DNA of 56,108 bases. Origin: Erythrobacteraceae bacterium CCH12-C2. Lineage in GTDB: Bacteria > Pseudomonadota > Alphaproteobacteria > Sphingomonadales > Sphingomonadaceae. Below, in pieces: positions 46,455 through 55,045 of this stretch (positions are counted from its first letter, which is position 1; every line of letters begins with the position of its first letter). The translations under genes and the position numbers were made by a program. The stretch spans positions 1 through 56,108 of the forward strand of contig LSKF01000013.1 in NCBI GenBank assembly GCA_001556995.1. Direction: 5' to 3'. The notes under the pieces were generated by a model. That model saw only the letters and a list, made by a program, of their open reading frames with translations, did no database searches and was not told the origin of the DNA.

Positions 46455-47192
46455 ATGGCAACAAAGACCCTGTTCGAACTCAACCCCGCGCTCGACCGCG
46501 AAGCCTGTGCTGCGCGCTTTGCCGCAACCGGCCGCGTGCAGCTGCGCAATGTCCTGACAGACGAAAGCGCCCGCGAACTCCTCACCGTGCTGGCGCGCGG
46601 CACCGAATGGGGCATGGCGGTGGGCGCAGGCGAGGCCAAGCCGCGCAGCTTTCGGGGTGCCGAAACCCGCACCCCCACCGGGCAGCAGGCCCTGCAACAG
46701 GCGGGCCGCAGCGCACAGGAACACAGTGCGCGCGGGGAATATGGCTTCATGTTCGCCCACTACCCGATCCTTGAGGCGTTGCAGGGGAGCTGGGACCCGG
46801 AAGGCCCCCATGAAATCCTGATCGAGCATCTCAACGCGCCAGCCTTCATGGAGCTGGTGCGCGACGTGACCGGGATCGACAGCATCTTCAAGGCCGATGC
46901 GCAGGCGACCCTGTTTGCCCCGAACCACTACCTCGGCCGCCATATCGACAGCCACGTGGCCGAAGGCTGGGAGGTGGCCTACGTCCTCAACCTTGCCCGC
47001 GATGATTGGCACCCCGATTGGGGCGGTTATCTGCTGTTCCTTGATGAGGAAGGCGACGTGGTCGAAGGATACCGCCCGCGCTTCAATGCGCTCAACCTGT
47101 TCCGCGTGCCGACGCCGCATCTGGTGAGCTATGTCCCGCCTTTCGCACCGATCGGACGGATGGCGGTGACAGGCTGGCTACGCAGCAGGTGA
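46455..47192 (+). CDS. 2-oxoglutarate/Fe(II) oxygenase, prolyl-hydroxylase-like
   Basis: A 245-residue double-stranded beta-helix oxygenase. The iron ligands are His163 and Asp165 (YLGRHIDSHV) and His222 (PTPHLVSYV), and the likely 2-oxoglutarate arginine is Arg235 (IGRMAVTGW). The DWGGYLLFLDEEGDV and RFNALNLF blocks resemble the Ofd1/Tpa1 prolyl-hydroxylase group. Substrate is unknown. It is 7 bp ahead of a second oxygenase gene. Confidence 0.88.
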   Translation: MATKTLFELNPALDREACAARFAATGRVQLRNVLTDESARELLTVLARGTEWGMAVGAGEAKPRSFRGAETRTPTGQQALQQAGRSAQEHSARGEYGFMFAHYPILEALQGSWDPEGPHEILIEHLNAPAFMELVRDVTGIDSIFKADAQATLFAPNHYLGRHIDSHVAEGWEVAYVLNLARDDWHPDWGGYLLFLDEEGDVVEGYRPRFNALNLFRVPTPHLVSYVPPFAPIGRMAVTGWLRSR

Positions 47193-47199
47193 CCGGCGC

Positions 47200-48885
47200 A
47201 TGATGAACGCGCAGGCCATGGCGCAGCAGGCCCTCGCCCGGGCCGCGGCGGGTGATGATGCGGGGGCCGCCGCGCTGTTTGCTCAGGCGCTTGCTGCCTT
47301 TCCCGATGACCCTCGGCTTGCCAACAGCGCGGGCAATTTCCACAATCGCGCAGGTCGCCCGGCAGATGCGCTCGCGCTGTTCGAACGCGCCATGGCGATC
47401 GCTCCCGATCTGTTCGAGGCCGCGCTCAATGCTGCCATCGTCACTACCGGTCTGGGCCAGCCCGCGCGCGCCGTCGCCATTCTTCGCGCCTATGAGAGGC
47501 ACCCGGCCGTCGATGCCCGTTATTGGCGGGTTCGCACCGATGCCGAGCGCGAGGCGCAGCTCTATCGGGACGCGAGCACCAGCTTCGCCAAGGCGGCGGC
47601 ACTGGACCCCGGCAACCCGGTAACCGCCCGCATGAGGGCGCGGCTGTCGCTCGAACGCAATGATCCGGCGATGCTCGCCCACCATGAAGCGGCGCTTGCG
47701 CAGTTTCCGGGTGATCCGCATCTGATGCACGACTACGCCCAGGCGCTGGCACTGGCGGGGCGGATGGATGAGGCGCTGCAATACACCGGCGCGCTGGCTG
47801 AATACCTTCCCACGTGGCCACCGGGGCTGATCCTGCACGCCGAACTGCGCTGGGCCAAGGGCGAGGCAGACCACTTTGCCGATCACTTCGCCCGCGCCGC
47901 CGCTGCTGAGGGGGCCACGCCGCAGGTGATGCTGGCATGGAGCGGCGTGCTCGATGGCATTGATCGCCATGGCGAAAGCGCCGCCGTGCTGGGCGAGGCC
48001 CGTGCACGCTGGCCGGACCTGCCAGAACTCGCGCTGGCCCACGCCGTGGCGCTTGGCGAAGCGGGTGAAGCCGAGGCGGCTCAGACCATTTTTGCAGAAC
48101 ACACGAGGCTTGAGGGCAGCGATTGGTCCGTCGCACGCGGGCGCAATCTGCTGCGGCTGGGGGAATTCGTCGCCGCCGAGCAGACCCTTGCCGCCGCGCT
48201 GGCGCAATATCCGGCAGACGTTCAGGCTTGGGCGCTGATCGACCTGTGCTGGCGGGTGACAGGCGATCCCCGTCACCAATGGCTGCACGGACAGGCCAAT
48301 CTGGTCAGGCAGATCAACTTGCCGCTTGACCCGGCAGAGCTAGCCGCCTTGACCGAGCTGCTCGACGATCTGCACCGCCGCTCGGCCCCGCCGATCGGCC
48401 AATCGGTCAAGATCGGCACCCAGACCAAGGGCGCGCTGTTTGCCCGGCACGAGCCGGAACTGGCCCGGCTGGAAGCGGCGCTGCATGAGGTGCTGGCGGA
48501 TTACCGGGCGAGCCTACCGCCCTTCGACGCGCGCCATCCGCTGCTGTCGCGCCGGGCCGATCCTTGGCGGATCATCGGCAGCTGGTCGATCCGGCTCGAA
48601 GGCGCAGGCCATCACGCGGCGCATATTCATCCGCGCGGCACGCTGTCATCGGCGAGCTATTATCGCGTCTCACCCGAGGTGGACACGCCGGGGCGTGGGG
48701 GATGGCTTGAACTGGGCCGACCGCCCGCGGGTCTTGTGCCGGAGCTCGGGGCCTTGCATGCGGTGAAGCCCATCGTGGGAACCTGCGTCTTGTTCCCCAG
48801 CACCCTGTTCCACGGGACTCGCCCGATCAGCATGGGCACGCGCATGACAGTGGCTTTCGACGTGGCGGCGGAGCCGACGAACTAG
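47200..48885 (+). CDS. TPR protein with C-terminal 2OG-Fe(II) oxygenase domain
   Basis: A 561-residue protein. Residues about 1-370 are TPR-like repeats (Ala-rich helix pairs with APDLFEAALNAA-type phases). Residues about 440-561 form a putative 2OG-Fe(II) oxygenase of the PF13759 type: AHIHPRGTLSSASYYRVS (His475 and His477) and LFPSTLFHGTRP (His538). The TPR part may bind the protein or peptide to be hydroxylated (inference). It is coupled to the preceding oxygenase and converges on a TonB-dependent receptor. Confidence 0.88.
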   Translation: MMNAQAMAQQALARAAAGDDAGAAALFAQALAAFPDDPRLANSAGNFHNRAGRPADALALFERAMAIAPDLFEAALNAAIVTTGLGQPARAVAILRAYERHPAVDARYWRVRTDAEREAQLYRDASTSFAKAAALDPGNPVTARMRARLSLERNDPAMLAHHEAALAQFPGDPHLMHDYAQALALAGRMDEALQYTGALAEYLPTWPPGLILHAELRWAKGEADHFADHFARAAAAEGATPQVMLAWSGVLDGIDRHGESAAVLGEARARWPDLPELALAHAVALGEAGEAEAAQTIFAEHTRLEGSDWSVARGRNLLRLGEFVAAEQTLAAALAQYPADVQAWALIDLCWRVTGDPRHQWLHGQANLVRQINLPLDPAELAALTELLDDLHRRSAPPIGQSVKIGTQTKGALFARHEPELARLEAALHEVLADYRASLPPFDARHPLLSRRADPWRIIGSWSIRLEGAGHHAAHIHPRGTLSSASYYRVSPEVDTPGRGGWLELGRPPAGLVPELGALHAVKPIVGTCVLFPSTLFHGTRPISMGTRMTVAFDVAAEPTN

Positions 48886-48935
48886 CCTGTCCGGTTGAAA
48901 GGCGGCAGCGCCTTTTGTTCTCCCTGAAAGCGCAA

Positions 48936-48971
48936 CAAAAAGGGGCGGAGGATCCTGCGATCCCCCGCCCC
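48936..48971 (-). terminator. Rho-independent terminator of the TonB receptor
   Basis: On the minus strand a GGGGCGG-type stem (48942-48971, 13 bp with one mismatch, GCAG loop) is followed by a run of T (48941-48937). It lies 24 bp after the receptor stop codon. Confidence 0.85.
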
Positions 48972-48994
48972 GATTTCTTTGCACCTGATCTGGA

Positions 48995-51970
48995 TCAGAA
49001 GCGGAAGTTCACACCCACGAAGAAGTCGCGGCCGAGCACGTCGAAGAAGCTCGGCAGGGTGTTGGCCTGCTCTTGGGCAGCGCCGAGGATCGGCGGCTGC
49101 TTGTCGAACAGGTTGTTGATACCGGCGTTCAGCGACAAGGTCTCGCTGATGTCGGCGCTCAGAGCCAGATCGAAGTAGTTGTAGGCTTCAATGAACGGAG
49201 TCGGCAGGGTCGCCGGATCCTGCACGCTCCGGGTGGTCCCGATGAACGTGTTGTCGATCCGGAAGTCCTGCGTACCACCCTCGTAACGCCAGCGCACCGA
49301 TGCAAGGATCGGACCCTTGGCATAGCTGACGCGCACATTGTGGCGGTATTCGGGGCTACCGAAGGTGCCTTCGTTGATGTTGATGCGGGTCGGGAACAGC
49401 AGGTTCGGCGTGTTGCGGAACTTGTCGACCCAGGTCCCGAGGTAGAACAGCGACACGTCGCCGCCCAGCAGCGGGAAGGAGTAGTCGACCTGCAAGTCGA
49501 TACCCGAGTTCTCAAGCTTACCGACGTTCGCGTCACCGATCAGCGGGTTACGACCGCCCGAGTTCTGGCCCAGAGCCCCGGTGACGGGGTTGCGGGTACC
49601 GAAGAACGGTTGGCAAATCTGGTCGGTGGGGTTGCGAATGGTGTTGAAGCAGGCGCTGATCGCGTTGCCAAAACCACCGCCCAGCTGGCCGATCGTCCCG
49701 TCGATGACGATGTTGTAGTAGTCGACAGTGATGTTGAGGCGCGGAACGAAGCTCGGCTGGATCACGGCACCAACCGTCCAGGTGTCCGAGGTTTCCTGAA
49801 GCACGTTCGGGTTACCACCGAAGTCGGCCTGGATCTGCGCGTTCGGCTGCACGTCGCGCGTGAACACGTTCGCCGCAGGCACGCCCGACTGGATGCAGAA
49901 GGCCCGCAGTTCAGCGGTGCGCTCCGCCGCCGGACCACGATCCGAGCAGGGGTCGGTTGCAGCAGGGAAGCCGGTCGAGGCCCCGCCGAACAGGTTCTGC
50001 ACGCTCGGTGCGCGCACCGCGCGGGCGTAGGTCCCACGGAAACGCAGGCCTTCAATCGGGGCGATGTCTGCACCGACGTTCCAAGTGAAGGTCCCGCCGA
50101 TCGCCTCCAGCGAATAATCCGAGTAACGGGCCGCACCGTTCAGTTCGAGGCGGTGGATGATCTTGTCCTCGAGGATAGGAACGCGAAGCTCGCCGAAGAT
50201 TTCGCGCACATCATACGAACCAGCGGTCGGCGTGCCAGCGTTGAAGCCGAGCACGTCGCCCGAAGACAGGAATTCGTCAGGGATGAACTCTGCACGATTC
50301 TTGCGGTATTCCACACCCGCCGCAAACGCGACGTCATCAGCACCAAGACCAAGGTTGAACAGTTCACCGTTGATGCTGCCGACGGCATTGATCACTTCGG
50401 AGGTGGTGACGTTGGTTGCGTTGACCGAGATGTAGTCAATCGCGGCAGGATCAGCGAGGCCGAGACCAAAGGGGTTGATTGGAACGCAGCCCGCGCCCCG
50501 CGCCGTCGCATCGACGCAGCGAAGCTGCGTGGTGCTGCCCGGCACGAACTCGACGGTCAACGCATTGCGATACCGGCTTGCGGAGATGTTGCCGCGCTGG
50601 AGGACGGTGTTCGTGGTCCGCGAGTAGTTGTAATAGGCGTCAAAACGCAGATCGTCGGTGATATCACCACGAACGCCGCCGAGAACGCGGAACGCGTCAC
50701 GGTCGAAGTTCGAGATACGGCCCGAAAGCTGATTGAAGCGGAAGTTGACCTGGGTTTGGCGATACAGCGGGTTGCCAAGGGTCGGACCAGCGGTGGTGCT
50801 CACCGGGTTGGTGTTCAGCGCGGTGCGGGTCTGATCGTTAAAGAACGGGCTGTTGACGAACAGCGGGACAGACACGCCGGCCGGGGTCGGTGCCAGCTGG
50901 GTCGGGACTTCGTTACGAACGAAGGCGATTTCGCCATAGGCCTCGATGTTGTCGGTGAACTCGTAACGGCCATAGGCGCCGGCGAGGTAACGCTCTTGCC
51001 CGAGCTGGAGATAATTCTCCGGCGCGAAGTTATAGAGATCGTCCGGATCGACGAACGGACGGCTGCCGCCGCCGGTGGGGTTGAAGATCAAAGTGCCACC
51101 CGGCGTGATGATCGTGGCGACAGGCGTGGTCGCCGAACCGCCCGGCAGATAGCCGAGCTCACCGCCACGGCCCACACAACCGGCCACCGCGATGCCGCCC
51201 GTGCCGGTGAAGCGAGTCCCGATGCCCTGTGCGTCAGCGCTGCCCGGAGCGATACAGCCGTCAGCCGCTGCGCGGGCCGAGAAGGAACGCGCGCCCTGGA
51301 AGATGGGATCACGCTGACTGTACGAGGCGTACATCGTCACCGCACCGCGACCATCGTCGAAAGAGGTCCCGATCGCGCCGTTGAACTGGTAGCGCGCGCC
51401 GTCACCCTCGCCGGTCAGCGAGTAGGTGCCGTTGAGCTCGAGGCCTTCGACTTCGCGCAGGTTGAAGTTAATGACACCCGAAACCGCGTCGGTGCCGTAG
51501 ACGGCCGAGGCGCCGCCGGTCAGCACTTCGACGTTGCTGAGCAGGAACTGCGGAATGGTGTTGCCGTCAACCAGAAGGTTGGTGTCCGCCGTCATCCAGC
51601 GACGGCCGTTGACCAGCACGAGCGTGCGGGTCGCACCGAGGTTGCGCAGGTTGAAGGTCACGTTGCCGTTGCCGGGGTTGTTCGAGAACCCGGTGACGCC
51701 CGGCAGAACCTGCGGCAGGGTGTTCAGCACCTGCTCAACGTTGACCGCACCGGTCAAACGGAATTCCTCAGACGACACCACAGCAACCGGGTTGGTCGAT
51801 TCAAGGTCGGTGCGCTGGATGCGCGAACCGGTAACCACAATGGACTGGCCGCTGGTTTCAGCCGTCTCAGCGGTGGTGACGTCGGCATCTTGTGCCTGGG
51901 CCGGCGATGCGATCATGGCACCAGCCATGATGGTGCTCGCAAGAAGCGAGGCCTTGTTGAATTGGTTCAT
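48995..51970 (-). CDS. TonB-dependent outer-membrane receptor
   Basis: A 991-residue protein. A signal peptide (ASLLASTIMAGAMIASPAQA) is followed by a TonB-box-like IVVTGSRI and the plug domain (VLNTLPQVLPGVTGF, LGATRTLVLVNGRRWM, VEVLTGGASAVYGTDAVSGVINF), then a 22-strand barrel ending FFVGVNFRF. It imports an unknown substrate across the outer membrane using TonB. The plug pattern is that of the large sphingomonad receptor families for peptides or glycans rather than siderophores. It is divergent from a secreted protein gene and tail-to-tail with two oxygenases. Confidence 0.94.
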   Translation of the reverse strand: MNQFNKASLLASTIMAGAMIASPAQAQDADVTTAETAETSGQSIVVTGSRIQRTDLESTNPVAVVSSEEFRLTGAVNVEQVLNTLPQVLPGVTGFSNNPGNGNVTFNLRNLGATRTLVLVNGRRWMTADTNLLVDGNTIPQFLLSNVEVLTGGASAVYGTDAVSGVINFNLREVEGLELNGTYSLTGEGDGARYQFNGAIGTSFDDGRGAVTMYASYSQRDPIFQGARSFSARAAADGCIAPGSADAQGIGTRFTGTGGIAVAGCVGRGGELGYLPGGSATTPVATIITPGGTLIFNPTGGGSRPFVDPDDLYNFAPENYLQLGQERYLAGAYGRYEFTDNIEAYGEIAFVRNEVPTQLAPTPAGVSVPLFVNSPFFNDQTRTALNTNPVSTTAGPTLGNPLYRQTQVNFRFNQLSGRISNFDRDAFRVLGGVRGDITDDLRFDAYYNYSRTTNTVLQRGNISASRYRNALTVEFVPGSTTQLRCVDATARGAGCVPINPFGLGLADPAAIDYISVNATNVTTSEVINAVGSINGELFNLGLGADDVAFAAGVEYRKNRAEFIPDEFLSSGDVLGFNAGTPTAGSYDVREIFGELRVPILEDKIIHRLELNGAARYSDYSLEAIGGTFTWNVGADIAPIEGLRFRGTYARAVRAPSVQNLFGGASTGFPAATDPCSDRGPAAERTAELRAFCIQSGVPAANVFTRDVQPNAQIQADFGGNPNVLQETSDTWTVGAVIQPSFVPRLNITVDYYNIVIDGTIGQLGGGFGNAISACFNTIRNPTDQICQPFFGTRNPVTGALGQNSGGRNPLIGDANVGKLENSGIDLQVDYSFPLLGGDVSLFYLGTWVDKFRNTPNLLFPTRININEGTFGSPEYRHNVRVSYAKGPILASVRWRYEGGTQDFRIDNTFIGTTRSVQDPATLPTPFIEAYNYFDLALSADISETLSLNAGINNLFDKQPPILGAAQEQANTLPSFFDVLGRDFFVGVNFRF

Positions 51971-52068
51971 GATGTTTCCCTATCCATTGCGCAAAAATTA
52001 GGCGCGTTTCATTACGTCCCCTAGGGGCAATTTGCCTGATGGTGCTCTATGACAAACGGGTTTCGCCT

Positions 52069-52103
52069 CGCAATCGTGGAGGGCTGCGCCTCCTTCGATT
52101 GCG
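52069..52103. other. Hairpin in the divergent promoter region
   Basis: Outer arms CGCAATCG and CGATTGCG with inner GGAGG/CCTCC and a 6-base loop form a 13-bp stem with a small bulge, about 100 bp upstream of the receptor start. It may be part of the leader or an operator. The rest of 51971-52244 is A/T-richer and holds no gene. Confidence 0.45.
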
Positions 52104-52244
52104 GTATTAATGTTGCAATTTTGAAACAGTGCTCCGCAGCAGAGTGACTCAATTGTGACAGACGCGCGGCGCCATTGTTTGGCGAAGGTCCCCGAACCGG
52201 CTATAGCGACGCCGGGAACCAGCCTGAGAAGAGGGGAAAACATC

Positions 52245-52814
52245 ATGGTCTGCCATCGCTTTGGGTTGCGAGGATTGGCGCGCGTCTTCGCGCTGACGAC
52301 GGCCTTCGCGGCTTGCTCGGTGGCGGCCCAGCCCGCTCCCGCATCCCCTGACTATATCGGCGATCTCAAAGCCTGCCGCGCGATCGCCGATGAGCGCGAG
52401 CGGCTCGCCTGTTACGATGCCAAGGTCGGCACGATGGTCTCGGCCAACGAGGCAGGCGATGTGCGCATCGTCGACCGCGAGGACGTGCGACGCACCCGGC
52501 GCCAATTGTTCGGTTTTTCCGTTCCCGATGTCGGTGTCCTCGCCGGGGACGACAAAAACAGCGACAAAGACGGCAATGGGGATGGCGACAAGGACGAATT
52601 GTTCACAACCAGTATCGCCAGCGCCCGCACTCTCCCCAATGGCGGCTGGCGCTTTACCACCGCAGAGGGTGCGATCTGGGAAATCAACAACCCCCCGCGC
52701 CGCCTCGCGCCGATCAAGCCGGGCGATACCGTTGAGTTCAAGAAAGCGACATTGGGGTATTACTTCGTCCGCATTGCCGGGCAGATCGGCGTCAAGGGCA
52801 GGCGGGTGGGTTAA
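52245..52814 (+). CDS. Secreted protein of unknown function with EF-hand-like loop
   Basis: A 189-residue protein. The N-terminal signal (LARVFALTTAFAACSVAAQP) is probably cleaved or lipid-modified at Cys24. Residues 41-60 (LKACRAIADERERLACYDAK) hold a C-x11-C pattern seen in several short secreted proteins. Residues 107-118 read like an EF-hand loop (D, D, N, G, D, D, E at 1, 3, 5, 6, 7, 9, 12) in an acidic stretch. The C-terminal half is beta-rich (WRFTTAEGAIWEI). GAAGAGGGGAAAAC precedes the ATG at 52245. Confidence 0.82.
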   Translation: MVCHRFGLRGLARVFALTTAFAACSVAAQPAPASPDYIGDLKACRAIADERERLACYDAKVGTMVSANEAGDVRIVDREDVRRTRRQLFGFSVPDVGVLAGDDKNSDKDGNGDGDKDELFTTSIASARTLPNGGWRFTTAEGAIWEINNPPRRLAPIKPGDTVEFKKATLGYYFVRIAGQIGVKGRRVG

Positions 52815-52850
52815 GCGGCAAGCCTAACCCGCCAAGCCAGGCCCGACATG

Positions 52851-52879
52851 AAAAAGGCCCGGCCGCAGGGCCGAGCCTT
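52851..52879 (-). terminator. Terminator of the S9 peptidase gene
   Basis: An 11-bp stem (52854-52864 with 52869-52879, one mismatch) with a GCAG loop, followed on the minus strand by five T. It sits between the convergent secreted-protein and S9-peptidase genes and may serve both. Confidence 0.75.
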
Positions 52880-52905
52880 CTTCGAATGGCGCGGATTGCG
52901 GCCGC

Positions 52906-54894
52906 TTACAGCCCGCCCGGCCCGCAGTCGTTCGCCAGATAGTCGAGCATCTTGGTGAAGAACTGCTGCTGATGGGTGTACATCAGCGTCGGATAGAAGT
53001 GGTCTGCACCGTCGAGCGTGATGAACTCGCCCGTTTTGCCAGTCTTCTCGAAGGCCTTCTTGTAATCGGTGAAGTGGTAATAGAGCACGCGGCGATCGAC
53101 ATCGCCGTGCACCATCAGCAGCGGGATATTGACCTTGTCCACCTCGTCGACCGGGTTCACGCCGTAGGCGGTATTGACCCAGTACTGATCAACCGCGCTT
53201 GTAGCCCCGCGGCCCCAGACCTGCTTGAGCTTGGGCCAGTTGGCCACCGCCGCACCGGCAATCGCGCACTGGTAGATGTTGGGATCACGGCTGGCGGCAA
53301 CCAACGCAGCGTAACCACCATACGACCAGCCGAACATGGCGATCCGGTCCGGATCGACGAGGCCCTGCTTCACGAGGTAGAGCGCCCCGTCGTCCTTGTC
53401 GTCCTGCATCGCCTTGCCGTATTCGCCAAAGCCCGCGAGGAAGTGGTCACGTCCCCAGCCCACGCTGACGCGGTACTGCGGCTGGATCACCATGTAGCCC
53501 TGATTGGCGAGCAGCTGGCCCCATTCGTCATAGGTGATGACCTCGTTCACCATCGGCCCGCCGTGCGGGAGCACGATCAGCGGGAATGGTCCGTTGCCCT
53601 TGGGCTTTGTCACATAGGCAGGGATCATCCGCCCATCGCGCGCCGGGTAACGGATGAATTCGACATCCGACAGCGCCTCGGGATTGATGAGCGGGTTGCG
53701 GCTGCCCAGCTTCGCCAGCTTGCCGTCGATCACCAGCCAGAACGAGCCCGGATCGCGCGGCCCCGTATTGGTTACGATCATTCGGGTGCCATCACGCGAA
53801 CGGCTCGTGATGCTCACCTGATGGGCATAGGGAATTTGCTGTTCGAGCGCTTCGTAAAGCGCTTTCTCTTCCTCGTCGAACCAGTACCGCTCCATCTTGG
53901 CGCCGGGATAAATGGCGGCGACCAAGGTGTCGTTGCCGGGGATGGAGTGGGTCTGCACACCCATCACATCAGCGGTGTCGTTCTGATAGAGCTTCTTGCC
54001 GATGGTACCGGTGTTGAAGTCAAATTCGAACAGGGCAGCCTTGTCCTCGCCCTCGGCCCAGTTGATGAAATAGCCCTTGTTCGGGTCCTTGGGATCGAAA
54101 CCGGCAAGGCCCGGGATGTCCGAAAAACGCGCCGCGACGTTCTTTGTGTCATTGAGATCGACTTCAAGGAACTGGGTCCACGATCCGTCGCCCGGCTTGC
54201 GATAATAATACTGGAGCTTGTTGGCGATGGGATCGATGCCCTGAGTGAAACGCGGATTGCCTTGATTGTCGAATGCCGCCTGCGGGTATTTGCTCGACCC
54301 GCGCAGCACCAGTTCGCGCGTCCCGGTTGTGAGGTTGAATTTGAAATAGGAGCGCGGACGGAAACGTGCAGCCGGGTCGCTGCCCGAGGTGTCGGCAACC
54401 GCAGTGCCCGTTGACACGAGAATGTGATCGGGATCGTTGGGCAGGGTGTTTACCAGCCCGAAATTGCCGTCGACGCGGCTGAATTTGTTGCTCTCGATAT
54501 CGTAGAAGAACGAGGCGTAACCGCGCACATCCTCTTCCTGCCCCTTCACCGTCTTGCGCACCACCTGCCAGGCGCTGCCATAGATTTGGGTGGCGCTCAC
54601 CCACGTAGCCGACACGATCTCCATCGGATCGGCATTGACGCGGCGCAGCGGCTTGGAAAGATCATCAGCGCGGTAGATCTCAAGCAGGTATTCGCCGTCC
54701 TTGCTCTCGACCTTATGGACCAGAATGTGCTGGCCGTCGGGCGAGATTTGCACGCGGGATACGACATCGCGCAGCGCCCAGACATCGACGGGAATATTGC
54801 CCTGCGCTTGCGTGGGAACCGGACCAGCGATGACGAGACCGAGGGCGGAGGCGCCAAACAGCGCGGCGGCGAGCGAGGCTTTGAGAAGTTTCAT
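52906..54894 (-). CDS. Secreted S9-family prolyl oligopeptidase
   Basis: A 662-residue periplasmic or secreted serine peptidase. A signal peptide (SLAAALFGASALGLVIAGPVPTQAQ) precedes a beta-propeller-like N-terminal region (residues about 30-400) and a C-terminal alpha/beta-hydrolase domain with Ser524 (GWSYGGY), Asp600 (HGDVDRRV) and His632 (GADHFYP). I choose the ATG at 54894; longer frames add a non-conserved basic stretch. It lies between two TonB receptor genes, an arrangement typical of imported-peptide processing. Lasso-peptide isopeptidases are S9 relatives in this setting, but no lasso precursor or maturation gene is visible. Confidence 0.92.
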   Translation of the reverse strand: MKLLKASLAAALFGASALGLVIAGPVPTQAQGNIPVDVWALRDVVSRVQISPDGQHILVHKVESKDGEYLLEIYRADDLSKPLRRVNADPMEIVSATWVSATQIYGSAWQVVRKTVKGQEEDVRGYASFFYDIESNKFSRVDGNFGLVNTLPNDPDHILVSTGTAVADTSGSDPAARFRPRSYFKFNLTTGTRELVLRGSSKYPQAAFDNQGNPRFTQGIDPIANKLQYYYRKPGDGSWTQFLEVDLNDTKNVAARFSDIPGLAGFDPKDPNKGYFINWAEGEDKAALFEFDFNTGTIGKKLYQNDTADVMGVQTHSIPGNDTLVAAIYPGAKMERYWFDEEEKALYEALEQQIPYAHQVSITSRSRDGTRMIVTNTGPRDPGSFWLVIDGKLAKLGSRNPLINPEALSDVEFIRYPARDGRMIPAYVTKPKGNGPFPLIVLPHGGPMVNEVITYDEWGQLLANQGYMVIQPQYRVSVGWGRDHFLAGFGEYGKAMQDDKDDGALYLVKQGLVDPDRIAMFGWSYGGYAALVAASRDPNIYQCAIAGAAVANWPKLKQVWGRGATSAVDQYWVNTAYGVNPVDEVDKVNIPLLMVHGDVDRRVLYYHFTDYKKAFEKTGKTGEFITLDGADHFYPTLMYTHQQQFFTKMLDYLANDCGPGGL

Positions 54895-54975
54895 GATTGG
54901 TGTCGTCCTGTCGTCACTAGGAAAAAAAGCGTGGGCGCCATGCACAGTCGGACCTGACGCGGCCCGATGATATTC

Positions 54976-55018
54976 AAACAAAAATGCGGCCCCTCGGCAA
55001 GTGCCGGGAGGCCGCATT
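54976..55018 (-). terminator. Terminator of the right-hand TonB receptor
   Basis: A long GC-rich stem (54983-55018, about 15 bp with two mismatches, ACTT loop) starting AATGCGGCC on the minus strand is followed by TTTGTTTG. It lies 27 bp after the receptor stop codon. Confidence 0.82.
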
Positions 55019-55045
55019 CTTCAAGTTATTCAGACCATTCGTCGA

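Noticed and set aside
49073..52024. 983-codon plus-strand frame opposite the TonB receptor
   Set aside because: It mirrors the receptor gene across its whole length and its translation is a low-complexity Arg/Val/Glu mix; the receptor has signal peptide, plug and terminal Phe.
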